From Planotetraspora phitsanulokensis (GTDB lineage Bacteria; Actinomycetota; Actinomycetes; Streptosporangiales; Streptosporangiaceae): a stretch of DNA of 64,000 nucleotides. Below the pieces are notes generated by a model that made no database searches, was not told where the DNA came from, and saw only the letters and a program-made list of their open reading frames with translations. Of the stretch, positions 25,829 through 33,541 are shown in pieces (position 1 is the first letter of the stretch; the number at the start of each line of letters is the position of its first letter). The DNA lies in NCBI RefSeq assembly GCF_016863295.1, contig NZ_BOOP01000011.1:227983-291982 (forward strand), in the 5' to 3' direction. The position numbers were made by a program, and so were the translations under genes.

Positions 25829-26224
25829 TCAGGATCCCCCCTCCCCGGCATGCCCATGCGTGTGCGTATGGGCGGGAGGCTGATCGCCCGCGCGCAGCGG
25901 CGCGTTCTCGTAACGCCCCTCGTGGGCGATGATCGGGCGCCGGTCCCCCGCCAGCTCGGGATGGCGTTCCTCCAGGTCGCGCCGGGCCTCGGCGGTCCGC
26001 CGCAGCTCGGTGACGTACTCGCGGTCGCCGCCGTATGTGCCCCGCCAGGTCTGGGGCATCATCGCGGCGGGCGGAGGGGTGCGGGCGGAGCCTCCGATGC
26101 CGAACCGGCTGGGGACCTTGCCGGTGGCCGCGCCGCAGTGCGGGCAGTCCGGCAGGGGCGCGGAGAAGGACTGGATGACCTCGAAACGATGCCCGCCGTC
26201 GCAGCGCAGCTCGTATATCGCCAT
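25829..26224 (-). CDS. FmdB-family zinc-ribbon protein
   Basis: A 131-residue protein with an FmdB-type N-terminus, MAIYELRCDGGHRF, and CPHC about 20 residues later; the Cys/His set fits a zinc ribbon. The rest is long for the family and polar, ending in a His-rich tail (HTHTHGHAGEGGS) that could bind metal. It starts 9 bases after the alcohol dehydrogenase gene and its stop overlaps the possible start of the FAD/Fe-S enzyme, so it is part of the operon. FmdB proteins were first seen beside formamidase/amidase genes; function is unknown. A metal-delivery or regulatory role here is a guess. Confidence 0.8.
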   Translation of the reverse strand: MAIYELRCDGGHRFEVIQSFSAPLPDCPHCGAATGKVPSRFGIGGSARTPPPAAMMPQTWRGTYGGDREYVTELRRTAEARRDLEERHPELAGDRRPIIAHEGRYENAPLRAGDQPPAHTHTHGHAGEGGS

Positions 26225-26233
26225 GTCGTCACC

Positions 26234-27520
26234 TCACCAGAGCGCGATCGAACGGGTCAGGATGCCCGCGACGTCGTCCTCGCCCACGGGCCGGGGGGAG
26301 GTCGCGAGCAGCCGCTGCTGCTTCATCGCGCCCTTCACCAGCGCGGGCACGTCGGTCTCGTCGTAGCCCACGCCGCCGATGCCGTTCGGGATCCCGATGT
26401 CGCGCATCAGGGTCATCAGCACGCCGGGGAGGAGCTCCGCGAGATCGTCGGGCTTGTCCGCCGCCGGGTCGAGCAGCTCGGCGGCGCGCAGATGCCGCTC
26501 GGGCTCGGCCTCGAACGTGAACCGGAACGCCTCGGGAGCGGTCAACGCGACGGCCATCCCGTGCGGCACCATCGGCTCGTCGGCCGGATAGCCGTCCGGG
26601 TGGAAGTCCCTGACCCGCCCCGCGATCGGGTAGGCGTTGGCATGGGGGATGTGCACGCCCGCGTTGCCGAAGCCGAGGCCGGCGAAGGTGGCGGCCAGCG
26701 CCATGTCCGCCCGGGCCGCCGCGTCGTCCCCATGGCGTACGGCCCTGCGGAACGAGCCGGAGAGCAGGCGCAGCGCGCGCTCGGACCACATGTCGGCCAC
26801 CGGGTTCGACCCGCAGTACGGCACCCGCTCCTCCGGGCGCTTGTGCTCGAAGGACGTGTACGGCCTGGCCGTGTAGCTCTCCAGGGCGTGGCAGAGGATG
26901 TCCATCCCCGCCGCCGCGGTCACCCCGGCGGGCTGGGTCAGCGTCAGGTCGGGGTCGACGACCGCGAGGACGGGGCGCAGCCGAACGTGGCTGATCCCGG
27001 TCTTGACCTTCTGGTCCAGCACGTCGAGCACGCAGATCGTGGTGCTCTCCGAGCCCGTGCCCGTGGTCGTGGGCACCGCGACCAGGGGCTTGAGCGGCTG
27101 GGACGGCGCCCGGCCGCCCCCGACCGGCGCGTTGACGTAGTCCATCAGCTCGCCGGGATTGGTGGTGAGGAGGTTGACGGCCTTGGTCGTGTCGATGCTC
27201 GACCCTCCCCCGACGGCGACGAACGCGTCCCAGGGGCCGGACGCGCGGGCGTACTCGATGGCGGCGGCCAGGCTCTCGTCGGTCGGCTCGACGTGCGCGC
27301 CGTCGTAGACGACGGCCTCCATGCCGTACGCGGCGATCTGGTCGGCGACCCGCTGGGGCCCGCCGGTGGCCGCGACCCGGGGGTCGGTGACCACGAGGAC
27401 GCGGCGGACGCCGTACTGGGCGAGATCGAAGCCGATCTCCGCCGACGCGCCGGGGCCGAACTTGAGCGCGGGTGCGCCGTAGGTGAAGACGGACTCGGGA
27501 TTGGCGGGAGCGTTGTCCAC
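26234..27520 (-). CDS. Iron-type alcohol dehydrogenase, hydroxyacid-oxoacid transhydrogenase (ADHFE1) type
   Basis: A 428-residue group III ADH. The dinucleotide motif VGGGSSIDTTKAV, the TTTGTGSE loop and metal ligands (DILCHALESY, GFGNAGVHIPHANAYPIAG, PHGMAVAL) are present. The PYCGSNPVADMWS and MVPHGMAVALTAPEAF segments and the end DIPALVKG-like VPALVKGAMKQQRLLATSPR closely resemble human ADHFE1. That enzyme couples gamma-hydroxybutyrate oxidation to 2-oxoglutarate reduction, giving succinic semialdehyde and D-2-hydroxyglutarate. The resemblance is from memory, not alignment. Its neighbours, a lactonase-like protein and a D-2-hydroxyglutarate-dehydrogenase-like enzyme, support that reaction. 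Confidence 0.88.
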   Translation of the reverse strand: MDNAPANPESVFTYGAPALKFGPGASAEIGFDLAQYGVRRVLVVTDPRVAATGGPQRVADQIAAYGMEAVVYDGAHVEPTDESLAAAIEYARASGPWDAFVAVGGGSSIDTTKAVNLLTTNPGELMDYVNAPVGGGRAPSQPLKPLVAVPTTTGTGSESTTICVLDVLDQKVKTGISHVRLRPVLAVVDPDLTLTQPAGVTAAAGMDILCHALESYTARPYTSFEHKRPEERVPYCGSNPVADMWSERALRLLSGSFRRAVRHGDDAAARADMALAATFAGLGFGNAGVHIPHANAYPIAGRVRDFHPDGYPADEPMVPHGMAVALTAPEAFRFTFEAEPERHLRAAELLDPAADKPDDLAELLPGVLMTLMRDIGIPNGIGGVGYDETDVPALVKGAMKQQRLLATSPRPVGEDDVAGILTRSIALW

Positions 27521-27530
27521 GGCCGCCCCC

Positions 27531-28331
27531 TCAGCTGTAGAACCCGTGGGGAGCCGTGCGCATGGCGCGCAACTGCTCCGCGTCGTGACCGAAGATCACA
27601 TCGGCCTGCGACCTCTCGGCGATCGAGCGGATCTTCTCGACGGAGGCGTACCAGGCGTTCAGGTCGTTGACGATGGCCGCCGGGGTGGCGGGCGGCCCGT
27701 AGGAGTCGCCCAGGTAGACGGCGTCCGAAGTGAAGATCATGGTGCCGGATTCCGGGAGGTCGACCCGCATGGCCATGGTCCCCGGAGTGTGCCCGGGAGC
27801 CTCGATGAGCGTGACGCCGGGGAGGATCTCGGTGTCGCCGGAGACCGTCTCGAAGTCGAGCCCCTCGTAGTCGGACTTCAGGTGGGCCCCGTTGAACGCG
27901 CCTTCGTAGCCGAAGGCGAACTCCTTCTCCTTGTCGTTGCAGACCAGGCGCGCCCCGGTGCCCGCGAACATCCGGACGTTGCCCGCGTGGTCGAAGTGCA
28001 GGTGGGAGAGCACCACGTAGTCGAGGTTCTCGGGGCTGACGCCGAGCCGGCCGAGGTTGGCGTCGAGGTACTGCTCGTCGGAGACCTGGTCGTACGGGAA
28101 GAACTCCTGAAGGCCGGTGGGGACCCAGCGGGTCTCCCAGTCACGAGGACAGCTGGTGTCCCACAGGAGGGTGCCCTCGTCGGTCTCGACGAGGACGGCG
28201 TGGGTGGTGCAGGAGTACCACTCGACCGGCTTGTCCCGCTCGGTTCTGGGTCTGATGGAACGGCCCGGCTTGAGCAGCAGCCAGGTCAGGTCACAGCTCA
28301 TCGCTCCGCAGTCGAGGACATGCACTTTCAT
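27531..28331 (-). CDS. Metallo-beta-lactamase-fold lactonase (AttM/BlcC/AiiA-like)
   Basis: A 266-residue hydrolase with the dinuclear zinc motif SHLHFDHAG, APGHTPG, the bridging Asp in TSDAVYLGD and a final FGHDAEQ. This spacing is typical of N-acyl-homoserine-lactone and gamma-butyrolactone lactonases. In Agrobacterium, BlcC opens gamma-butyrolactone and is encoded with an iron-type dehydrogenase, the same pairing as here. ATG 28331 has GGAGGA 6 bases upstream and is preferred over ATG 28337. It is the first gene of the operon (10-base gap to the next) and is divergent from a GntR regulator. Confidence 0.87.
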   Translation of the reverse strand: MKVHVLDCGAMSCDLTWLLLKPGRSIRPRTERDKPVEWYSCTTHAVLVETDEGTLLWDTSCPRDWETRWVPTGLQEFFPYDQVSDEQYLDANLGRLGVSPENLDYVVLSHLHFDHAGNVRMFAGTGARLVCNDKEKEFAFGYEGAFNGAHLKSDYEGLDFETVSGDTEILPGVTLIEAPGHTPGTMAMRVDLPESGTMIFTSDAVYLGDSYGPPATPAAIVNDLNAWYASVEKIRSIAERSQADVIFGHDAEQLRAMRTAPHGFYS

Positions 28332-28379
28332 GACCATTCCTCCGGTTTTGCACTGTTACCAGCAGATTTCCGAATCTGG

Positions 28380-28397
28380 CATGTAGCATGCTGCATG
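28380..28397. promoter_or_regulatory. Near-palindrome, candidate GntR operator
   Basis: CATGTAGCATGCTGCATG is an 18-base inverted repeat centred on GCATGC with one mismatched base pair. It lies in the 136-base divergent region between the lactonase and gntR genes, 49 bases from the first and 71 from the second. Confidence 0.5.
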
Positions 28398-28467
28398 TCA
28401 ACGATGGAGTAGAACGATGTTCGGGGCTAGGGTCCCCCGCCACCGATCGAGTTCCGGAAGGTGCCCA

Positions 28468-29172
28468 GTGCTAGCGGTCGACGGCGCGTCCAGCCTCACG
28501 GAGCAGGTCATCGAGTCCGTCCGCGAGGCCATCCACTCAGGCGAGTTACGCCCCGGCGAGCTCTATTCGGTGTATCGGCTCGCCGCCCAGCTCAACGTGT
28601 CACGCACCCCGGTCCGTGAGGCGATGCTCCGGCTGGCCGAGGCCGGCATGGTGCGGTTCGAGCGCAGCCGCGGCTTCCGTGTGCTCAGACGCGATCCCAG
28701 GGAGATCGCCGAGGTGTTCCACCTTCGCCTGCTGCTGGAGGTGCCGGCCGCCCGCATCGCGGCGGGACGGGCCGACCCCGCCCTGGTCGAGGCCATGCGC
28801 GCCGAGCTCGACGCCATGCGCGCCGCCGCCGGCGACCACGACGAGCCCCGTTTCATGCGGCACGACCGCGCGTTCCACGAGCTCCTGCTCACCGCGGGCG
28901 CCAACCGCAAGCTCGTCAGCGTGGTCGGCAACCTGCGCGACGCGACGATGACGCTGGGCGCCTCCACCCTCGACCGCTCCCGGGCCCTGGCCGACATCGC
29001 CGCCGAGCACGAGCCCATCCTCACCGCCGTCGAGGCGGGCGACGCCGACGCCACCGGCCGGGCGATGCGCTCCCACATCGCCCACACGGGCGAGCTGCTG
29101 CTCGCCCAGGCCACCGCCGAGAACGGCGTCGCCGCCGCGCCCGAGGACGTCGATCTGATCCACAGCACGTGA
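28468..29172 (+). CDS. GntR-family regulator (FCD/FadR type)
   Basis: A 234-residue regulator. The N-terminal winged HTH (LAAQLNVSRTPVREAMLRLA) and an all-helical FCD ligand domain (FHLRLLLEVPAARIAAGRA, RHDRAFHELLLTAG, then HEPILTAVEAGDA and MRSHI) are evident. FCD domains bind small carboxylates with a metal ion. I chose GTG 28468 because GGAAGG lies 8 bases upstream; ATG 28417 would add 17 residues. It is divergent from the lactonase/transhydrogenase operon and likely represses it, with a hydroxyacid such as gamma-hydroxybutyrate as a possible ligand. Confidence 0.88.
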   Translation: MLAVDGASSLTEQVIESVREAIHSGELRPGELYSVYRLAAQLNVSRTPVREAMLRLAEAGMVRFERSRGFRVLRRDPREIAEVFHLRLLLEVPAARIAAGRADPALVEAMRAELDAMRAAAGDHDEPRFMRHDRAFHELLLTAGANRKLVSVVGNLRDATMTLGASTLDRSRALADIAAEHEPILTAVEAGDADATGRAMRSHIAHTGELLLAQATAENGVAAAPEDVDLIHST

Positions 29173-29196
29173 CCGCGCCGCCCGGGTGAGCACGGC

Positions 29197-30021
29197 CTAT
29201 CCGCCCAGCAGGTCGTGGACCCTGGCCGCGTACGCCCGGGGATGGGTCAGGTTGCCGTTGTGGCCGCCGGGGAACTCCTGGGCGTCGACACCGAGCAGAG
29301 CGGCGAGCTCGACCGCGCAGCGGTGGTCGAAGACCGTCCGCGGGGTGGCCCGGCCGACCGCCGGGATGATCCGGACCGGTGAGCCCGCCAGTTCGCCGGC
29401 CTCCAGCGTGTCCTCGACGACGGCGGCGAAGTCGTTCTCGACGAAGAACGCGAAGTTCGCCTTCCTGCGGTCGTCCATCGGATGACGCGTGATGTCGGGC
29501 TCGGTCTCCTGGGCGACAGGGTCGATGCCGAGAACGCGTGCGACCTCGGCGAACGTCGCCGTCAGCCCCTCCCGCCGGTAGAGGTCCCGCAACTCGAGGA
29601 GCTCACGCTCCTGCCGGACCCGCAGTCCGCCAGGCAGCAACCGGGGTGCGACGGGCTCATGGGCGATCAGCATGTGGAGCACCTCGGGGTGCTCGATCGC
29701 CAGATGGAGCCCGAGGACCGCGCCGAAGCTGCAGCCGAGCATGAAGGCGGGCTCGTCGGCCACCTCGGCCAGCAGGCGCCGCACGTCGCCGGCGTGATCC
29801 GCCACGGTGGCGCCCGCGGCGGGATCGTCGAGCGTGCTGCGGGACAGGCCGCGGCGGTCGTAGGTCACCACCGTGTAGGCGGCCGCCAGATGGTCGACCA
29901 TGTCGCGGCTGCGTCCCGCGTCTCCCTCGCCGCTCTGCGAGATGAGCAGCACCGGCCCGCTGCCGCGAACCTCGTAGTAGAGCCTCGCTCCGGGCACGCG
30001 CATCATTTCGGCGGTTTCCAT
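29197..30021 (-). CDS. Alpha/beta hydrolase
   Basis: A 274-residue alpha/beta hydrolase starting METAEMMRVPGARLYYEVRG. The oxyanion region LLISQSGEG (in place of the usual HG), strand VVTYDRRGLSRS, nucleophile elbow GCSFGAVLG (Ser) and a final His in FPGGHNG are present. Such proteins include haloperoxidase-like esterases and TetR/MarR-linked detoxification hydrolases. ATG 30021 has GGAAGGA 8 bases upstream. It is divergent from a marR-like gene across a region with three regularly spaced half-sites, so it is probably the regulator's target. The substrate is unknown. Confidence 0.87.
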   Translation of the reverse strand: METAEMMRVPGARLYYEVRGSGPVLLISQSGEGDAGRSRDMVDHLAAAYTVVTYDRRGLSRSTLDDPAAGATVADHAGDVRRLLAEVADEPAFMLGCSFGAVLGLHLAIEHPEVLHMLIAHEPVAPRLLPGGLRVRQERELLELRDLYRREGLTATFAEVARVLGIDPVAQETEPDITRHPMDDRRKANFAFFVENDFAAVVEDTLEAGELAGSPVRIIPAVGRATPRTVFDHRCAVELAALLGVDAQEFPGGHNGNLTHPRAYAARVHDLLGG

Positions 30022-30040
30022 GAGCAGTTCCTTCCGATCA

Positions 30041-30076
30041 GATACATCACTATTGATGCATCTCTTTAGATGTATC
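30041..30076. promoter_or_regulatory. Three 8-base operator half-sites spaced 14 bases apart
   Basis: GATACATC (30041), GATGCATC (30055) and GATGTATC (30069) begin exactly 14 bases apart. The outer two are perfect inverted copies and the middle one is itself a palindrome. They fill the short region between the divergent hydrolase and marR-like genes, so binding there would control both. Confidence 0.65.
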
Positions 30077-30084
30077 ATGAACGC

Positions 30085-30528
30085 ATGAACGGTGTCGAGC
30101 TCTTCCTCCTCGGACGGACCCTGATGAAGATCGGGGAAGAGGCCATGCCCACGGAGGGCGTCGGCCCTCAGACCACCGGCGTTCGAACCGTCCTGGTGGT
30201 GGTGAGCGACCTGAGGGAGCATCCGGAGACCTCGGTCGGCGAGATCGCGGCCCGCACCGGCCTCCCGCAGAGCGCCGTGTCGGGCGCCGTCGCCCGGCTC
30301 AAGGAGGCGGGCTCCATCGTGACGGAGACCGATCCGCGGGACCGCCGCCGCGTCCTGATCCGGCACGCGCCCGAGGTCTCCCCCCGGCTCGAGCAGGTAC
30401 GCGCCTCGTCGATCGAGGGGGCGATCGCCGCGGCGGCCGGAACCGACGACCCCGGTCAGGTCGCCGAGATCGTGGCCATGCTCCAGTCGCTCGCGCAGCG
30501 GTTGTCCCCCGGGAGCGCGCATCGGTGA
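30085..30528 (+). CDS. MarR-like winged-helix regulator
   Basis: A 147-residue regulator starting MNGVELFLLGRTLMKIG. The winged HTH spans VGEIAARTGLPQSAVSGAVARLKEAG and a wing TETDPRDRRRVLIR, a typical MarR pattern. An ATG at 30070 is in frame but lies inside the operator half-site, so ATG 30085 is preferred. It probably represses itself and the divergent alpha/beta hydrolase through the three-site operator. Confidence 0.82.
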   Translation: MNGVELFLLGRTLMKIGEEAMPTEGVGPQTTGVRTVLVVVSDLREHPETSVGEIAARTGLPQSAVSGAVARLKEAGSIVTETDPRDRRRVLIRHAPEVSPRLEQVRASSIEGAIAAAAGTDDPGQVAEIVAMLQSLAQRLSPGSAHR

Positions 30529-30609
30529 AATCACCAGTTGTCGGCCGATGCGCTAACCCGGACGACATTTCCCTTTGAGCGATGACATGTCCGGGTAACA
30601 CTGGGGAGC

Positions 30610-33345
30610 GTGTCTCGCGCCCCCCGGACTGTTCAGGCACCGGTGCTGCGCGGCCGTCACGAGGAGCAGGAGTCGCTGCGGCGGTTGCTCGCCGGCGCGC
30701 GCACCACGTCGGGCGGGGCGCTGATCCTGCTCGGCGCGGCCGGAATGGGCAAGACCGCGCTGCTCGACCTCGCCGCGGCGGAGGCGCACGACTTCACCGT
30801 GCTGAGGGTCTGCGGCGTGGTGCCGGAGGCGCAGGTCGCGTTCTCCGGGCTGCACGGCCTGTTGCGGCCTGTCACGACGGCGCTCGCGGCGCTGCCGCCC
30901 GCCCGCGCCGCCATCCTGCAGAGGGTGATGGAGCTGGGCGTGGCCGACGCCGGGCTCGCGCTGCCGGCGGCGGCGCTCGACCTGCTTTCGGCCGTCGCGG
31001 CCAGGAGACCTCTGCTCGTCTGCGTCGACGACGTGCACCATCTCGACGCGGCCAGCCGGGACGTGCTCTTCTTCGCCGCCCGCCGCGTGGCACGGGAACG
31101 CGTCGCGCTGGTCTTCACCGCTGACGCCGGGTACACCGGCCCAGGCGGTGTGCCGTCCCGCGTGCTCGCGCCTCTCACCGGCGACGCGACCCGGGAACTG
31201 ACCGACGACCTCTCACCCGTACGGCTCGGCGACGACCTGCGCGTATCGCTGGAACGCGTCGCCCAGGGCAACCCGCTCGCGCTCGGCGAGCTCGTCGGCT
31301 CGCTCACGCCCGACCAGCTGACGGGCGCGGCCCCGCCACCGGAGTCGCTCCCTCCGGCCGGGCGGTTGTGGCGCGCCCACGCCGACCGGCTGGCGGGCAT
31401 GCCCTCCGGCACCCGTGACCTCCTGCTCCTCATCGCTGCCGACCCGGACCTGGACACGGCGACGCTGCTCCGCGCCGCCGGCCCGAGATGCCCGCTCATC
31501 GGCCTCGAACCCGCGGAGAGATCGAACATCGTCCGGGCGGCAGGAGACCGGTACGTCTTCAGCGAGCCCGCCATGCGCGCGGTGGTCTACGACGACGCCT
31601 CAGCCGCCCGGAGACGTGCGGCGCACCGTGTGCTCGCGAACCTCCTCGACGCCGGCCACCAGCGCCTGCGCCGGGCCTGGCACCGTGCGGCGGCCCTCGA
31701 CGGCCCGGCGGAGGAACTGGGCGACGAGCTCGCCGCCGCGGCCGAGGCGACCCGCCGCCAAGGCGGCCACCCCGAGCCGTTCCTCGCCCTCGAACGCGCC
31801 GCCGAGCTGACCGAACGCGGAGACGTCAGGGCGGCGCGGCTGGCGTCCGCCGCCCGGCACGCGTCGATGGCGGGCCGGCCCCAGCACGCCAGGTCGTTGC
31901 TCGCGCGACTGCGTTCGCTGACGATCAGCGAGGAGACGCGCGGCCAGGCGGAGCTGCTCCAGGGCAGCCTGGAGTTGCTCGCGGGAGAGACGGCGAGCGC
32001 CCACGACAAGTTCCTGGCCGCGGCCGGGTGGCTCCTCGACCGCGACCGCGCGCTGGGCATCCGCGCGCTCGTGCGCGCCGCCGAGGCGAGCTACTTCGCC
32101 GGGGACAACCAGCGGTTCATCGCCATCGCCCGCCAGGCCGCGGCCGTGCGCCGTTCCGACGACTCCGCCGCCACCCAGCTCATGTTCGAGTATCTGGCCG
32201 GCCTGGCGGCGACCTTCAAGGGACGGCACGCCGAGGCCGCCGGGCCGCTGCGCCGGGTGTTGCGGCTCGCCTCGTCGGTCCGCACTCCCGCGATGCCGGT
32301 CTGGGCCGGCGTCGCGAGCCTTCTGCTCGGCGAGGACGGGCACGCCCACATGCTCGCCACGAGAGCCGTTGAGGTCGCGCGCAACCGGGGAAGCGACTCC
32401 GCGCTGCCGCACCTGCTGGAGTCGGTCATCCAGGCCGAGATCTGGATGGGCCGCTACGACTCCGTCGCCGCCAACGCCATGGAGGGTCTCCGGCTGGCCC
32501 AGGAGACCGGACGACTGAACGCCGCCGGCCACCACCTGGCGTGGCTCGCCCTCACCGCTGCCGTCCACGGCGACGAGGAGACCTGCAGGATCCGGGCGCA
32601 GGCGGCCTTCGAGCTCGCCGACGCCCACGGGCTCGGGGTCGCCGCCGCACTGGGCAACTGGGCGCTGGCCCACCTCGACCTCGCGGCGGGCCGCGTGGCC
32701 GACGCGGCCGCCCGGCTGGGGGCCGAGCGCAGGAACAACCACGTCGTGGTGCGGGTCATGGCGACCCCCACCTTCATCGAGGCGGCCGCGCGCACGGGTG
32801 ACCGGGAGCAGGCCGCGGCGGCGCTTCGGGTGCTCGGCCGATGGGCGGACAGCACCCGAAGCCCCGACCGGCTCGCGCTGGCGATGCGCTGCCACGCACT
32901 CCTCGCCGAACCGGGCGAGGCGGAGCGGCTCTTCCACGACGCCCTCGACCTGCACCAGCAGGGCTCCTGCGAGTTCGAGACCGCGCGCACGCAACTGCTG
33001 TTCGGCGGCGCCCTGCGCAGAGGGCGGCGGCCCACCGCCGCCAGGCGACATCTGCGCGAAGCGCTCGAGACGTTCGAACGGCTCGGCGCCCGCCAGTGGG
33101 CCGAGCAGGCGGGGGGCGAGTTGCGTGCCGCGGGCCAGACCGTCCGGCCCGCGCTCTCCTCGAAGACCGACCAGCTGACGGCCCAGCAGCTGCAGATCGC
33201 CCGGCTCGTCGCGGACGGCGCCACCAACCGCGAGGTCGCGGCCCGCCTCTATCTGAGCCCGCGCACCGTCGAGCACCACCTCAGGAACATCTTCGCCAAG
33301 CTCGGCATCCGCTCCCGCGTGGAACTGGTCCGGCTGCTGTCATGA
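30610..33345 (+). CDS. Large ATP-binding LuxR-family (LAL) regulator
   Basis: A 911-residue regulator. The N-terminal AAA/NACHT-like ATPase has Walker A GAAGMGKTA (about 42-50) and Walker B LLVCVDDVHHLD. A long helical TPR-like middle follows, then a C-terminal LuxR HTH (LTAQQLQIARLVADGATNRE, LSPRTVEHHLRNIFAKLGI). Such LAL regulators respond to unknown inducers through the ATPase/TPR part. The start is GTG. The next gene, 196 bases downstream on the same strand, is a secreted cutinase; control of it is possible but not shown. Confidence 0.92.
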   Translation: MSRAPRTVQAPVLRGRHEEQESLRRLLAGARTTSGGALILLGAAGMGKTALLDLAAAEAHDFTVLRVCGVVPEAQVAFSGLHGLLRPVTTALAALPPARAAILQRVMELGVADAGLALPAAALDLLSAVAARRPLLVCVDDVHHLDAASRDVLFFAARRVARERVALVFTADAGYTGPGGVPSRVLAPLTGDATRELTDDLSPVRLGDDLRVSLERVAQGNPLALGELVGSLTPDQLTGAAPPPESLPPAGRLWRAHADRLAGMPSGTRDLLLLIAADPDLDTATLLRAAGPRCPLIGLEPAERSNIVRAAGDRYVFSEPAMRAVVYDDASAARRRAAHRVLANLLDAGHQRLRRAWHRAAALDGPAEELGDELAAAAEATRRQGGHPEPFLALERAAELTERGDVRAARLASAARHASMAGRPQHARSLLARLRSLTISEETRGQAELLQGSLELLAGETASAHDKFLAAAGWLLDRDRALGIRALVRAAEASYFAGDNQRFIAIARQAAAVRRSDDSAATQLMFEYLAGLAATFKGRHAEAAGPLRRVLRLASSVRTPAMPVWAGVASLLLGEDGHAHMLATRAVEVARNRGSDSALPHLLESVIQAEIWMGRYDSVAANAMEGLRLAQETGRLNAAGHHLAWLALTAAVHGDEETCRIRAQAAFELADAHGLGVAAALGNWALAHLDLAAGRVADAAARLGAERRNNHVVVRVMATPTFIEAAARTGDREQAAAALRVLGRWADSTRSPDRLALAMRCHALLAEPGEAERLFHDALDLHQQGSCEFETARTQLLFGGALRRGRRPTAARRHLREALETFERLGARQWAEQAGGELRAAGQTVRPALSSKTDQLTAQQLQIARLVADGATNREVAARLYLSPRTVEHHLRNIFAKLGIRSRVELVRLLS

Positions 33346-33541
33346 CCCGTGCCACCACACCGGGTCAGCCCACCGTGTCGCGACAAGGCACGTGATTTCG
33401 CCGATGCCGGGGTGACCGGGCGACCGAACAATGGCGACGGTCAGCAGCCATCGGGAACCCCCACCCGGCGCGAGCCGTCCACCGCACTGAACCGGACGGC
33501 CGCCTGCGTGGCTCCCCACCTACCGCAGGGAGCACAGCAAC

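Noticed and set aside
23070..25883. 937-codon plus-strand frame
   Set aside because: Antisense to the FAD/Fe-S enzyme gene; the composition is Arg/Gly/Pro/Val-rich without domains.
25850..27670. 606-codon plus-strand frame
   Set aside because: Antisense to fmdB and the Fe-ADH gene; no recognisable motifs.
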